DNA of 34,255 bases from Nitrosomonas sp. GTDB taxonomy: Bacteria; Pseudomonadota; Gammaproteobacteria; Burkholderiales; Nitrosomonadaceae. The notes under the pieces are model-generated. The model was not told the origin of the DNA. It did not search any database and saw only the letters and a list, made by a program, of their open reading frames with translations. This document shows positions 7,699 to 16,813 of the stretch, piece after piece. How positions within the stretch are numbered: position 1 is the first letter of the stretch; each line of letters begins with the position of its first letter. The DNA lies in contig JAJFJG010000151.1 in NCBI GenBank assembly GCA_021774265.1, positions 1 to 34,255 of the forward strand, written 5' to 3'. A program made the translations under genes and the position numbers.

Positions 7699-8400
7699 CT
7701 AATCCTGACCGGATGATGGCTTATTCTTTTCTTGATCTTTAGCAGTCTTTTTAAAAGCTCCAATATGTGGCGTCTTAGTCAAGTCGGTCTTCTTAAATGA
7801 AAATAAGAATAAGAAGGTGTAATCGTTATAATGCGTTTCGGCAATAAATGGTGAGGTCGAACTAATAAATCGGTTTGATGGCAATTCAAAAATATCGAAG
7901 TATAGTTTTACAAATCCTGTTTGAAACTGCGTTTTATAAAAAGCTAACTCGGGAGTTGCAAAAGGAATAACAACACTCTGGATTGGTGGCAGCCCAATAA
8001 AAGTTTCCCCAAACTCTGTTCCTAATGATTCCAAAACAACATTAACACGATGTGTCGCTTGATCAAAATTACCTTGAACGTGATAACCCTCTCCTCCAAA
8101 CCACCCAGCCATAACATGATAACCCTGTTTTCCCAGCCACCCGGCCATGATTTGACGCACAATATCCTTGTCTTCACTAACCCCTGAAATTTCGAGTACT
8201 ATATTTGAACCTTGAGGAATCGGTAGTGAATTATCAAGCTGCTCAGCAAGGCTTTTTGTTATTGCTTCACTCAGCAGCAATTGTTCAATTGCTGATCTAG
8301 TGGTCTGAGTTGGTTTGTGTATCGTTGAGCAAGCTGACAATATACCAAGAGTCACTAATATTAATATTATTTTTCCCATTGATTTAGTAGTTATCATCAT
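7699..8400 (-). CDS. Unrecognised lipoprotein with a 12-residue internal tandem repeat
   Basis: This is a 233-residue predicted outer-membrane or periplasmic lipoprotein: signal peptide, then a lipobox LSAC with the cysteine at residue 24. I do not recognise a characterised family. The start is supported by AAGGA (complement of 8404-8408) upstream of two adjacent ATGs at 8400 and 8397. Residues 85-96 and 97-108 are near-identical repeats (MAGWLGKQGYHV, MAGWFGGEGYHV), encoded by a tandem 36-bp duplication. The lysine- and glutamine-rich C-terminus looks disordered. It is downstream of two MscS-like genes on the same strand, 202 bases away, so it may belong with them. Function unknown. Confidence 0.8.
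   Translation of the reverse strand: MMITTKSMGKIILILVTLGILSACSTIHKPTQTTRSAIEQLLLSEAITKSLAEQLDNSLPIPQGSNIVLEISGVSEDKDIVRQIMAGWLGKQGYHVMAGWFGGEGYHVQGNFDQATHRVNVVLESLGTEFGETFIGLPPIQSVVIPFATPELAFYKTQFQTGFVKLYFDIFELPSNRFISSTSPFIAETHYNDYTFLFLFSFKKTDLTKTPHIGAFKKTAKDQEKNKPSSGQD
8077..8148 (-). repeat. 36-bp in-frame tandem duplication inside the lipoprotein gene
   Basis: Two consecutive 36-bp units encode MAGWLGKQGYHV and MAGWFGGEGYHV (residues 85-108). The DNA copies differ at several positions, so the duplication is not brand new. It keeps the reading frame. Confidence 0.85.
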
Positions 8401-8602
8401 TATTCCTTAGTTTTGTAATGGTTTGTGTTGCATTCTATCACCAAGGCTTCAAGGCACAGTCAAGTAATTGTCTCCTAGACAGAAATTGTGGAATGAATGG
8501 TTTAAAAACTTTAGCGGCTTGGAAAAGGTTATGCTGGCATATTGAAAGATACTAATGTTAAAGGCTAAACGAGATCTATTTGGCATCGCAAATGCTTTGT
8601 CT

Positions 8603-10366
8603 TCAACCTTGGCTGGTATGAACAACGAGCTGACTGAATGGTATTTCCCATCCCTGTTGGTTGCAGACTTCAACCGCGTAACGTTGTAAGGCACGGGAAA
8701 TGGAGTAGTAATCACCTGCACCTTTGCCATTGAATAATGCGATTATTTTATAGTCCAGTGATGAAGTGTTGGCTTGTGAGAAAGAAACTTGTATATTCAC
8801 CAAAGATTCACCATATTTTTCGTTTTGAAGGCCTTGTCGAATACCCGCACACAGCAATTCAGGAATTTTAGTTGTACATTGTTGTTGATACTTATAATCA
8901 ATACCAAAATCACTAGAAACAATAAATCCTTGCGAGAGGTTTCTCGGATTAGCTGCTAGAAAATCAATGGCGCTGTAAGTCTTTGGACTCATACCATTGT
9001 ATAAAGATAACAGCACGCTCTCAAACGTGATGCATTTTACTTTGCCATAAGTGCCATCAGAAAGCAGGATATAATCACCTTGCTGACAAGGAAACCAGGG
9101 TTCATCTTGCGTGTATTGTCGAGATACATAATTGGAAAGCTCAGATAGTGGCAATCTTAATGACAAGCTTGGTATTTTTGGGTTCGTCAGCTTTGAAAAG
9201 AAATTGAGACTTTCCACTTTCATTGGTATCCCGTTGTAAATAATGTGCTCTCCTTCTCTTACTGAGCCCGCATTAAGAAGGATTTTCAATTCACCGATAT
9301 AGTTTGGGATAGAATTTCTGAGCGCTAACACCGTGATAATGAGTATTAAAAATGCCACTCCAATTAATACTTGGTCATTACGGATATTTAACACATAGAA
9401 AACAGCCGCCAGGGAAAATAACACCATTAATGTATAGTAGACGAGCGTGGTGATGCGTTGAAAATACGACTGCTTAATTTCTTGTTTTCGTGTACTAATC
9501 CATATGATTCCTTTCCACAGCGATAACAAGGAGAAATAAACGACGATAAAGGCCATCACTGCCATTAAAAGGGTTGTGCCGCGTCCAGTAGCGAACTGTT
9601 CTATTTGCTTACTGATCGAAACTTCTTTTTCAGTTTGCGCCTTAATCATTCCATCGAGTTGCAACTCAGCAATCCTCTGGAGTTTCTCATTTTCTACTAG
9701 AAGATTTTGCCATTTCTGTTTTATATGTTCAAAATTTTCTAGCGCATCTTCTTCAAGTTCATTTTTATTAATCCGAACCATCTGATTTAGCGCTTTGTTG
9801 ATATCATGAATCTGAGATTGATAATAAGAAATTTTATTTTGAAGATTAACTAGCTTGCGTTTGTCTTTTGTAAGTTGGCGGAGTTCGTTCATGATAGGTT
9901 GCAGAATTTCAAGTAAATCTTTTTGCCAGTCAAAGGATTCTTTTTGTGAGGCTTCGATTTTGGCTAATTCCAATCCTCCGGTTTGAATCATTTCAAAGGA
10001 TTTCTCTTGTTCAGCGATTGATTGTCTAAGCTCATCTATCTTAAGCTGAATACGCATCTTTTCCTGCTCCATTTTTGTTTTTGACAGTAAGTCTGTCTTT
10101 TTTTCTATCTCTTTATTTTGTAGCTTTATACTGTTAACGATACCGTTTAATATTTGAAAAAATGCTTTTTCTTTAGGTAATCTCTTGTTATTGAAAAGTA
10201 TTGGTTTTTTTTTAGGTAGTGGAGGGGATGATGTTTCTTTCTGAATAGTAGATTCACTATTAGAATGTGACCTTTCTTCATTCGTGGCATGGCTTTTGGT
10301 CATGCATAACAGTAAAAGAATGACTAATAGAATGATGTTTGGTTTGTTTTTGAAATGACTCTTCAT
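8603..10366 (-). CDS. Divergent MscS-like membrane protein with long periplasmic coiled coil (paralog 2)
   Basis: This 587-residue protein has a signal peptide (about 1-27), a charged helical region likely to form coiled coils (about 75-255), three membrane helices (about 264-291, 305-326, 331-349) and a cytoplasmic beta domain beginning GSVREGEHIIYNGIP near 367. The layout of a long periplasmic helical sensor, three helices, then a beta domain matches large MscS-family channels (MscK/MscM type). Sequence match to canonical MscS is weak and I do not see the usual glycine-rich pore helix. It may therefore be a channel or a non-conducting relative. It is clearly paralogous to the gene at 10653-12422, sharing GSVREGE, FGIDYKYQ and a C-terminal GWEIPF. 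Confidence 0.7.
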   Translation of the reverse strand: MKSHFKNKPNIILLVILLLLCMTKSHATNEERSHSNSESTIQKETSSPPLPKKKPILFNNKRLPKEKAFFQILNGIVNSIKLQNKEIEKKTDLLSKTKMEQEKMRIQLKIDELRQSIAEQEKSFEMIQTGGLELAKIEASQKESFDWQKDLLEILQPIMNELRQLTKDKRKLVNLQNKISYYQSQIHDINKALNQMVRINKNELEEDALENFEHIKQKWQNLLVENEKLQRIAELQLDGMIKAQTEKEVSISKQIEQFATGRGTTLLMAVMAFIVVYFSLLSLWKGIIWISTRKQEIKQSYFQRITTLVYYTLMVLFSLAAVFYVLNIRNDQVLIGVAFLILIITVLALRNSIPNYIGELKILLNAGSVREGEHIIYNGIPMKVESLNFFSKLTNPKIPSLSLRLPLSELSNYVSRQYTQDEPWFPCQQGDYILLSDGTYGKVKCITFESVLLSLYNGMSPKTYSAIDFLAANPRNLSQGFIVSSDFGIDYKYQQQCTTKIPELLCAGIRQGLQNEKYGESLVNIQVSFSQANTSSLDYKIIALFNGKGAGDYYSISRALQRYAVEVCNQQGWEIPFSQLVVHTSQG

Positions 10367-10652
10367 TGTTAAATCACTTTTAATATTAGGGTCGTTAGTA
10401 ATTTATAATTCGACGTGCTAACAGTTCTCTGACTTGCTTAGAATCGCTGCATGAACACTCTTCAAGTGACAAGCGCAGCCTTGCCTGTTTATACTATTGG
10501 TTATAAATAATTCCAAGGTAGCCTGCTATATTAGAGTTACATATGAATGCACTCTGTCATGACTGACGCTATTTTTGGTATATCTAGGTAGTACAAGAGT
10601 ATCAATAACTTTGGCACGATTAGTTTAGGTTCACAGTGGGAAACTTATCAAC
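10367..10652. other. Gap between the two MscS-like genes
   Basis: This 286-bp gap separates two co-directional paralogs. No gene was recognised. The size suggests that the downstream gene has its own promoter, although I could not place one with confidence. Confidence 0.4.
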
Positions 10653-12422
10653 TTAGCTGTTTTTTTTCTGATGCAGAGTAATTTGCTGAAACGGGATCTC
10701 CCAACCATTTTCGTTACAGGTATTGGCAAAGGAATAGATGATAGTTCGTTCTACTTCTTCATATAAATTCGCGGCTGAACCTTTCAAAAAGACTTCATAT
10801 TCAAAATCTAGTGAAGAATTGTTGGGTAAAAAGAAATCTACTATGACGCGAACCAAGTTGTCCTCTCCAACTGCCTTAATGAGATCTTCGCGAAAGTTTT
10901 CGGTCATTATTCTCGGAATAGTCGTAGTGCATTCAGCCTGGTATTTATAATCTATCCCGAATACCATTTGAATTCGATATCCGTGAGATAAATTCATTGG
11001 ATTAAGTGCCAAATAATTTTCGGTAGTATATGTAATCAGATTGCCACCAAACAAGCGTACTTGAACCATTTCAGGACTCTGGTATACCACTTCTCCTATT
11101 GTACCTTCATCCATTTTTACCCAATCACCCTCGTTAGAAGGAAACCACTCTTCATTACCAGCAGCGGGTCGTGACACCAGTCCAACCAATTGACGTACTG
11201 GCAGATTTAATCTTCCGCCACTAAGTTCAGGATTAACTAAACGTGTGTAGAAATGGAGTGTTTCAACTTTCCACGGTATACCGTTAAAAACCAGCCGCTC
11301 TCCTTCTCTTACTGAACCGAGATTCAGCAACATCGTTAGTTGCTCAATCATGGTAGGCAATGTTTTGATGAGCACCCAACCAAGTGCCACCAGGAATAAT
11401 ACACAAATACCCAGTAATAACCAGTCATTACGCAAATTAAAAATAAACAAAGTTGCCATAATGGAAGCAAGAACTGTTAGCACGTGGTATATCAGATCAG
11501 TCAGTCGCTCAAAAGTTGATTGTTTTTTATTCTTTCGTTTGGCTTTTAGTTTCTTGACTAAAAAGTACAAAAATCGCATCAAAAAAAACACTACTAAAAA
11601 GGTTGAAGCCCCGAATATAAAATTAACACCCCGACTCTTAAAAAAATCGGCAAACATTTCACCTGTCGCTGTCAGAATAGATCCCTTTGATTGCAGCTTG
11701 TTATCCAGTTGGCGAGAGATAATCTCAGAATCGTTATTGATGTTTTCTAGCTCATCTTGCCAAGTAACCAGTATTGCTTCAAGTGAATTTTTTATAACCT
11801 CATCCTCAGCCTTACGCAGCAAGTTGGTTAAATTACTGGTTGCGGTTATGGCGAGCTTTTTACGGTATCGTACTTCTTCAAGGTCTTGTTTAAGTTCTTC
11901 GATTTCTCTTGAATCTTGAGTAACCGCTTTAAGAGAATAAATAAGCGGCTGCAGTAATTTTTCAACTTCTTCCGCAAGATCAAATTTTTTGGGTGTCTTA
12001 TCACGGTAATCATCGATGGCAACACCAGTAGCGACAGACTCTATTCTCAGCTTTAAATCTTCTAGCTCTGCTTGAAGTTCACCGATATTTTCTAGTAGTT
12101 CCTCTGCTTGTGTCTCATCGAGCCCAGCCAACTCTTTGGAAATTTGTATTAGCTTTGCATTTTTTTCCTGCATATTGTGAACCAGTCTTTGCAGGTTTTT
12201 TAATGTTCCTAAAGAAGATTCCTTTATCGTTTCTTTTTCAGCTTTTTTCTGAGTGTTGTTTTCAGCTTGGTCTGTTTTTTGCGTTATTTCTTGTTTGGTT
12301 AGTTGGTTGTTTTCCTGAATGTTATCCTGCAATTTTCCACTTGTTTCCGCTATAACAGGGAAAGATAAAATCACTAGCAAGGTCACCAGTTGTAGAAGAA
12401 ATTGCGTTTTTAGATTTTGCAT
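10653..12422 (-). CDS. Divergent MscS-like membrane protein with long periplasmic coiled coil (paralog 1)
   Basis: This 589-residue protein has the same plan as its neighbour: a signal peptide beginning MQNLKTQ, a long glutamine/glutamate/lysine-rich helical region, three membrane helices (the first near residue 270), then a beta domain starting GSVREGERLVFNGIPWKVE. The conserved tail contains FGIDYKYQ and ends in GWEIPFQQ. ATG at 12422 is preferred because it opens directly on a compact signal peptide; a TTG at 12443 would add seven residues. Neither has a strong ribosome site. By MscS-family analogy it would respond to membrane tension or envelope stress, but the pore segment is not recognisable. 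The pair may form a mixed complex. Confidence 0.7.
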   Translation of the reverse strand: MQNLKTQFLLQLVTLLVILSFPVIAETSGKLQDNIQENNQLTKQEITQKTDQAENNTQKKAEKETIKESSLGTLKNLQRLVHNMQEKNAKLIQISKELAGLDETQAEELLENIGELQAELEDLKLRIESVATGVAIDDYRDKTPKKFDLAEEVEKLLQPLIYSLKAVTQDSREIEELKQDLEEVRYRKKLAITATSNLTNLLRKAEDEVIKNSLEAILVTWQDELENINNDSEIISRQLDNKLQSKGSILTATGEMFADFFKSRGVNFIFGASTFLVVFFLMRFLYFLVKKLKAKRKNKKQSTFERLTDLIYHVLTVLASIMATLFIFNLRNDWLLLGICVLFLVALGWVLIKTLPTMIEQLTMLLNLGSVREGERLVFNGIPWKVETLHFYTRLVNPELSGGRLNLPVRQLVGLVSRPAAGNEEWFPSNEGDWVKMDEGTIGEVVYQSPEMVQVRLFGGNLITYTTENYLALNPMNLSHGYRIQMVFGIDYKYQAECTTTIPRIMTENFREDLIKAVGEDNLVRVIVDFFLPNNSSLDFEYEVFLKGSAANLYEEVERTIIYSFANTCNENGWEIPFQQITLHQKKNS

Positions 12423-12449
12423 AATTAATTTACAAATACTCAATATTAT

Positions 12450-12550
12450 TAAAAACCAATTAAACTGAGAAATATGTGCGAAATAAAGTTGGCAACGAAG
12501 TGTTGATTTGGCAAAAGAACCATTTCATTTTTCCAACGAAGAAAGAAGTC
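12450..12550. repeat. Diverged about 100-bp repeat, copy B
   Basis: This copy aligns with 7591-7697 in the same orientation. It sits in the divergent promoter region between the MscS-like gene at 10653-12422 and the DUF4398 lipoprotein at 12682, so in this position it could act as a regulatory region. Confidence 0.5.
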
Positions 12551-12681
12551 GATTTTTTGATAAAAGCATATACTGAAAATAATCGTTTAAATATATACTT
12601 ATAGTTTATACTTTATTAGTAAATAAACGAAATAATCGGCCTACTCATTAGGTGGCTTTAATACTAAAAAAGGAGTGAAGA

Positions 12682-13059
12682 ATGCAAATGTTCTATAAGA
12701 GTTTGTTGCCGGTCTTGTTATTTGTAGTAGTTATTTTATTTTCAGGGTGTAGTAGTGTGCCTAAACCTGTTGGTGAAATAGCTAGAGCAAAAGCGCAGAT
12801 TGACACTGCTGTAACTAATGAAGCGGGCAGATTTGCTGCTGTTGAACTCGATCGAGCTAAAGGTAAGCTGAGACGCGCTGAAAAGGCAATTTTGGAAAAA
12901 GAGTATTTAACGGCCAAACAACTTGCTGATGAAGCACGATCAGATGCAAAACTGGCTGCTGCAAAGGCCAATGCAACTCGAGCTAAACAGTCTGCGCAGG
13001 AAATGAAAGATACTGTTCAAACCATGGAACGGGAAATTGATCGCGTTCAAAAGCGTTAA
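12682..13059 (+). CDS. DUF4398 lipoprotein
   Basis: This is a 125-residue lipoprotein with a signal peptide and lipobox FSGC (cysteine at residue 23). The mature part is an alanine-, lysine- and glutamate-rich helical hairpin typical of DUF4398, from about residue 33 to the end. The start ATG has a strong AAAGGAG 7-8 bases upstream. The function of DUF4398 is not established; such proteins often sit beside OmpA-type lipoproteins, as here, and may help anchor or space the envelope. The next gene begins 59 bases downstream in the same direction and carries a related N-terminal region, so the two probably share a transcript. Confidence 0.85.
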   Translation: MQMFYKSLLPVLLFVVVILFSGCSSVPKPVGEIARAKAQIDTAVTNEAGRFAAVELDRAKGKLRRAEKAILEKEYLTAKQLADEARSDAKLAAAKANATRAKQSAQEMKDTVQTMEREIDRVQKR

Positions 13060-13118
13060 GAGAAATCTAGTGTTTTTATAAAATCATTTAGTTAACTTAT
13101 TGCTATAGAGAGTCCATT

Positions 13119-13889
13119 ATGAAAGTTTATGTTCAAGACATATTGTTAATTGTTATGTTGGTTTCAATACTGGCTGCTTGTGGAGGGCCACTCAAAAAGA
13201 ATGAGGCATTGCTAGAAGCTGAATCTTCTTTTAATAAAGCAAAAGCTGATCCTGAAGTGCTTAAACATGCTGCGAGACAGTTGGATGAGGCGGAAATAAC
13301 CCTGAGAAGTGCCGCTGAAGCAGAAACGACTGATCAAATGAACACATTGGCTTATATTGGCAATAATGAGGTTCAGACAGCGCTTGAAGTTACAGCCCAA
13401 AAACATGCAGAAATAGAAATATTAAGTTTGGGTGAAGCATCCGATGGGCTTGCTTTAAAGGCGCGCGAGTATGAAACGCAGAAAGCGGAAGCCAAAAACA
13501 TGCTGCTGCAACAGGAGTTAGCTGCCTTACAAGCTGAAAAAACTGATCGTGGTATGGTGATGACATTAGGCGACGTATTGTTTGAGACTGGAAAAGCAGA
13601 TCTTATGCCTGGTGCTATGAATACGATTAACCGCCTAGCTCAATTTATGAGGCAGTATTCAGATAAAAAACTTCAAATTGAAGGCCACACTGATTCAATA
13701 GGTAGTGCTTCATTTAACCTACGTTTGTCAGAGGATCGAGCCAATGCGGTACGTACTGCGTTGCTTGCTGAAGGTGTCTCTAATAGCCGAATGGAAACGA
13801 TTGGTTTCGGCATGGGTAGACCAGTTGCTACGAATGCCACTGCAGAAGGTCGGCAGCGTAACCGTCGAGTTGAGATCGTTATTCAATAA
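13119..13889 (+). CDS. OmpA-family lipoprotein with DUF4398-like N-terminal region
   Basis: This 256-residue lipoprotein has the lipobox ending LAAC (cysteine at residue 21). A helical alanine/glutamate-rich region (about 28-140) resembles the DUF4398 domain of the preceding gene. A C-terminal OmpA/MotB peptidoglycan-binding domain follows (about 145-256), recognised by GDVLFETGKADL, IEGHTDSIGS, LSEDRANAVR and RQRNRRVEI. It should tether the outer membrane to the cell wall. The arrangement suggests the two neighbours diverged from a shared helical module, one gaining or keeping the wall-binding domain. Confidence 0.92.
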   Translation: MKVYVQDILLIVMLVSILAACGGPLKKNEALLEAESSFNKAKADPEVLKHAARQLDEAEITLRSAAEAETTDQMNTLAYIGNNEVQTALEVTAQKHAEIEILSLGEASDGLALKAREYETQKAEAKNMLLQQELAALQAEKTDRGMVMTLGDVLFETGKADLMPGAMNTINRLAQFMRQYSDKKLQIEGHTDSIGSASFNLRLSEDRANAVRTALLAEGVSNSRMETIGFGMGRPVATNATAEGRQRNRRVEIVIQ

Positions 13890-13939
13890 ATAGACAGATA
13901 GCATGACAGAAGTGCAGTCGTGAGAGATTTAAGGCCGGG

Positions 13940-13959
13940 CAGCGCTTATTATGGCGCTG
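13940..13959. terminator. Hairpin between convergent genes, possible weak terminator
   Basis: CAGCGC (13940-13945) and GCGCTG (13954-13959) form a perfect 6-bp GC-rich stem with an 8-base loop, placed between the OmpA-type gene and the convergent gene ending at 13968. No T-run follows on either strand, so intrinsic termination would be weak. Confidence 0.3.
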
Positions 13960-13967
13960 TTGACCGC

Positions 13968-15128
13968 TCAATAGTGATAATGTGCGCCGATACCTAAATA
14001 TTCGACTTTATCTATATAAAATTGCCCCGTTGGGGAGTTGCCGTTGAAATACTCTAATAAGAACTGAAGTTTACGACCAAATGTTTGAAAATTTTCAAAT
14101 TGGATTCCTGCTCTGGCAGATACATCTGTACTCCAATTTGTTTGCTCATAATTCTTGAAATCTACCGCCATGATTGGTCTGACGGGAGCAGAGGCGATAC
14201 GCCAAGGACCTCTGAATTCGAGACCGTATTGAACTGACCAAGGTTTGAGAGTTGATGGTTCTTTATGAAAAACACCACCACCACCACCGTAAACACGTAT
14301 TCCATACGGCAGTTCATATGAAAGTCGGAGATCGATCCCTTCATAGCTTAGGTTTACACGTTCTAAGTCGGTTCTGGTTCGTAGTAAGAACTCATCCCCT
14401 AAATGTGAGCTTTGGTGATAAATACGAGAAAAAGCAGAGAGCTTACTTGCTCGCATGCTGAAATATACCGATGCAATGAAATCACTGTTGATGAGATCGG
14501 ATGATTCGGCACCGAGATTAAAGTCGCTGAAGACTGTAGCTTGAAGTCCCGTTTCCCATTGTATCGTGGTTTGTCCTAGATTGGCGCGATAGAATGGAAT
14601 GGTTTCACCGAAACTAACCGAACCATTATGATTCCCGTCAACATTACCCCCAATATAGTTGCGATATGCCGCTGAAAAATGTGCCCACCGGGGATCAGCT
14701 AGTAATGGTTTGAACAGATGGCCTGTTGGCAGTATGCCTGTTGGAAAAAGTATTGAATTTTTTGCTGGTATGTTTGCAGGTTTGTTTGACTCATCTGCAG
14801 TTGAAGCTAAAGTGCCATTAGTATTAGTAGTTGATTGGTTGAAAGTGTCCAGCAACTTTACTGCCGCCACGCCAGGTATTTCTGACAACTGTTGTAACAC
14901 CCCGATGTAATCCTCAATAACTAAGTCATTTGCCGGCACTGTAATGACGCCGTTATTTACAATCAATGAAGGAAGCTCGAGGTTAAAGTTAACTTTGAGT
15001 ATTCCAGCAGCATAACCTGCAATATAAGAATCGTCGGGTATTGCAGAATTTGCAATAGAGGATACACAAAATAAAATGATTGCTGAGAAAATCAGGTGTC
15101 TAGTAGTGTTCTTTATTTTTCTATGCAT
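13968..15128 (-). CDS. DUF1207-like secreted or outer-membrane protein
   Basis: This 386-residue protein has a signal peptide (about 1-29, ending NSA). An N-terminal region (about 30-95) has the feel of a small alpha/beta BON-like module. A low-complexity Thr/Asn/Ala linker follows, then a beta-rich C-terminal part that starts ILPTGHLFKPLLADPR, the signature opening of DUF1207. The final residues YLGIGAHYHY end in an aromatic, as outer-membrane beta-barrels often do. No function is established for DUF1207. It stands alone, convergent with the OmpA-type lipoprotein. The run of glycines near residue 285 (YGGGGGVF) is a normal feature of the frame and not a shift. Confidence 0.75.
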   Translation of the reverse strand: MHRKIKNTTRHLIFSAIILFCVSSIANSAIPDDSYIAGYAAGILKVNFNLELPSLIVNNGVITVPANDLVIEDYIGVLQQLSEIPGVAAVKLLDTFNQSTTNTNGTLASTADESNKPANIPAKNSILFPTGILPTGHLFKPLLADPRWAHFSAAYRNYIGGNVDGNHNGSVSFGETIPFYRANLGQTTIQWETGLQATVFSDFNLGAESSDLINSDFIASVYFSMRASKLSAFSRIYHQSSHLGDEFLLRTRTDLERVNLSYEGIDLRLSYELPYGIRVYGGGGGVFHKEPSTLKPWSVQYGLEFRGPWRIASAPVRPIMAVDFKNYEQTNWSTDVSARAGIQFENFQTFGRKLQFLLEYFNGNSPTGQFYIDKVEYLGIGAHYHY

Positions 15129-15387
15129 TATTTATATAGCCAAATTGAGTTGTAAACTTTTTTTTGGTTTAGGAAAATTTCACATTCAATTTTTGTTATA
15201 TAAGACATTTTTGTAAAAACGGAGGAATGATTTTTAGTGTTTTTCTGAAGCTATAACCTGAGCATAGCTTATCATGTAAAGTGCCTTAGTGTTCCGTTCG
15301 AATCCCATTATTGATCAATCTTAAACCAAGATATAATGAGCTATGCCCATATGATTAACAGCATTTTCAACAATATCACTAGTTAAG

Positions 15388-15837
15388 ATGAATAAGAAAA
15401 TATCTAAGCAGATCCCGATTATAGGGTGGAGAGAATGGCTTGTTTTGCCAGACCTAAATATTTACAAGATTAAAACGAAAGTAGATACCGGAGCAAGAAC
15501 ATCAGCGCTACATGCTTTTTGGGTTGATGCTTACAAAAAGAATCATCAATCATGGGTTAGGTTTGCGATTCATCCACTTCAAAATAATACAGATGTTGTG
15601 ATTGAGTGCGATGCACCAGTGAAAGATCGGAGAGTGGTAACTGATTCTGGTGGGCACAAGCAGCGCCGATATGTTATCGAAACAATGGTAAATATGGGAT
15701 CTTGTGCCTTTGCGTCAGAATTGACACTGACTGACCGTGATACAATGAGATTCCGTATGTTGCTTGGACGCACAGCCATTAACGGTCGTTTTTTGGTTGA
15801 TTCTAGCGCTTCCTATTTGTATGGGCAGCTTAAGTAG
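15388..15837 (+). CDS. Retropepsin-like aspartic protease of the RimB/DUF785 family
   Basis: This 149-residue protein belongs to the family once called ATP-dependent zinc protease (DUF785/PF05618), now viewed as retropepsin-like. The single aspartic-protease signature [13 protein letters not shown] places the catalytic aspartate at residue 33, so a dimer would be needed to build the active site. LLGRTAI near the C-terminus is the second family hallmark. In Pseudomonas the RimB member acts with RimK on the glutamate tail of ribosomal protein S6. Here rimK follows after 49 bases in the same direction, which supports that role. The protein is probably cytosolic, with no signal peptide. Confidence 0.88.
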   Translation: MNKKISKQIPIIGWREWLVLPDLNIYKIKTKVDTGARTSALHAFWVDAYKKNHQSWVRFAIHPLQNNTDVVIECDAPVKDRRVVTDSGGHKQRRYVIETMVNMGSCAFASELTLTDRDTMRFRMLLGRTAINGRFLVDSSASYLYGQLK

Positions 15838-15886
15838 TAGATTAAATCCTGAATTCAAGATTCTTATAACAGCTAAGGAACACTCC

Positions 15887-16807
15887 ATGAAAATAGCAAT
15901 TCTATCGCGCAATCCTAAGCTTTACTCAACCAAACGGTTAGTTGAGGCGGCGACAGAGCGAGGACACGAAGTTAGGGTGCTTGATGTTTTACGCTGTTAT
16001 ATGAATATAACCTCGCTTAATCCTAAAATTCATTATCGAGGAGAAGTCATAGAAGGTTTCGATGCGGTCATACCGCGGATAGGTGCCTCAGTCACATTTT
16101 ATGGTACTGCTGTTTTGCGACAATTTGAAATGATGAATGTTTTTCCATTAAACGAATCGGTTGCTATAACGCGTTCGCGTGATAAATTAAGATCAGTACA
16201 ATTGCTGGCAAGAAAAGGTATTGGTTTGCCAATCACCGGTTTTGCGCATAACCCAGATGACATCGAGGATCTTATTTCTGCAGTGGGTGGCGCGCCTCTA
16301 GTCATTAAATTGTTAGAAGGGACACAGGGAATCGGCGTGGTGCTTGCTGAAACACATAAGGCTGCAGAAAGTGTTATTCAGGCATTCATGGGGTTGAGCG
16401 CCAATATCATGGTGCAAGAATTTATTAAGGAGGCCGGCGGTAGCGATATTCGCTGTCTAGTCGTTGATGATAAAGTCGTTGCTGCTATGAAACGTCAGGG
16501 GGCGGAAGGTGAATTTCGTTCCAACTTACACCGTGGTGGGCATGCTTCACTGGTTCGATTGACACCCGAAGAACGCTCAACGGCGGTTAGAGCAGCGAAA
16601 ATTATGGGACTTAATGTCTGTGGTGTAGATCTATTGCGTTCTAATCATGGGCCGGTCGTTATGGAAGTTAATTCATCGCCGGGCTTGCAAGGAATTGAAA
16701 CCGCCAGTAATAAAGATATCGCATCGCTTATTATTCAATTTATTGAAAAGAGACACAAGTCACTTGAGAATAAGCCGGATCGATCTAAAACACGCGGCAA
16801 AGGATAG
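15887..16807 (+). CDS. rimK: RimK ATP-grasp alpha-L-glutamate ligase
   Basis: This 306-residue protein is close in length to E. coli RimK (300). RimK adds glutamates to the C-terminus of ribosomal protein S6 and can make poly-glutamate. The start is ATG 15887 with TAAGGA about 8 bases upstream; the frame is open further upstream to 15764, but that part overlaps the preceding gene and is not homologous. Visible signatures are the opening [15 protein letters not shown], the ATP-grasp loop [10 protein letters not shown], and the metal-binding [13 protein letters not shown] near the C-terminus. It sits between a retropepsin-like protease and an AstE/AspA-like gene that starts 6 bases downstream. 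Confidence 0.95.
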   Translation: MKIAILSRNPKLYSTKRLVEAATERGHEVRVLDVLRCYMNITSLNPKIHYRGEVIEGFDAVIPRIGASVTFYGTAVLRQFEMMNVFPLNESVAITRSRDKLRSVQLLARKGIGLPITGFAHNPDDIEDLISAVGGAPLVIKLLEGTQGIGVVLAETHKAAESVIQAFMGLSANIMVQEFIKEAGGSDIRCLVVDDKVVAAMKRQGAEGEFRSNLHRGGHASLVRLTPEERSTAVRAAKIMGLNVCGVDLLRSNHGPVVMEVNSSPGLQGIETASNKDIASLIIQFIEKRHKSLENKPDRSKTRGKG

Positions 16808-16813
16808 CAACTA

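Noticed and set aside
8449-8730. A 93-codon minus-strand frame between the lipoprotein and the MscS-like gene
   Set aside because: It overlaps the C-terminus of the MscS-like gene in another frame, and that gene ends at the same conserved tail as its paralog. The frame has no recognisable protein features.
11350-11919. A 189-codon plus-strand frame inside the MscS-like gene
   Set aside because: Ser/Lys-rich composition, as expected from reading the opposite strand of a coiled-coil gene. The minus-strand gene is supported by its paralog.
14268-14290. CACCAC repeats as a microsatellite or frameshift site in the DUF1207-like gene
   Set aside because: They encode a short run of glycines, and the frame continues normally with conserved sequence on both sides.
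15285-15306. GTTCGAATCCC, resembling the T-loop of a tRNA
   Set aside because: The flanking bases do not pair as a T-stem and no acceptor, D or anticodon arm can be built around it.
15764-15886. Upstream extension of rimK
   Set aside because: The frame is open but overlaps the protease gene. The ATG at 15887 has a good ribosome site and gives the family's standard N-terminus and length.
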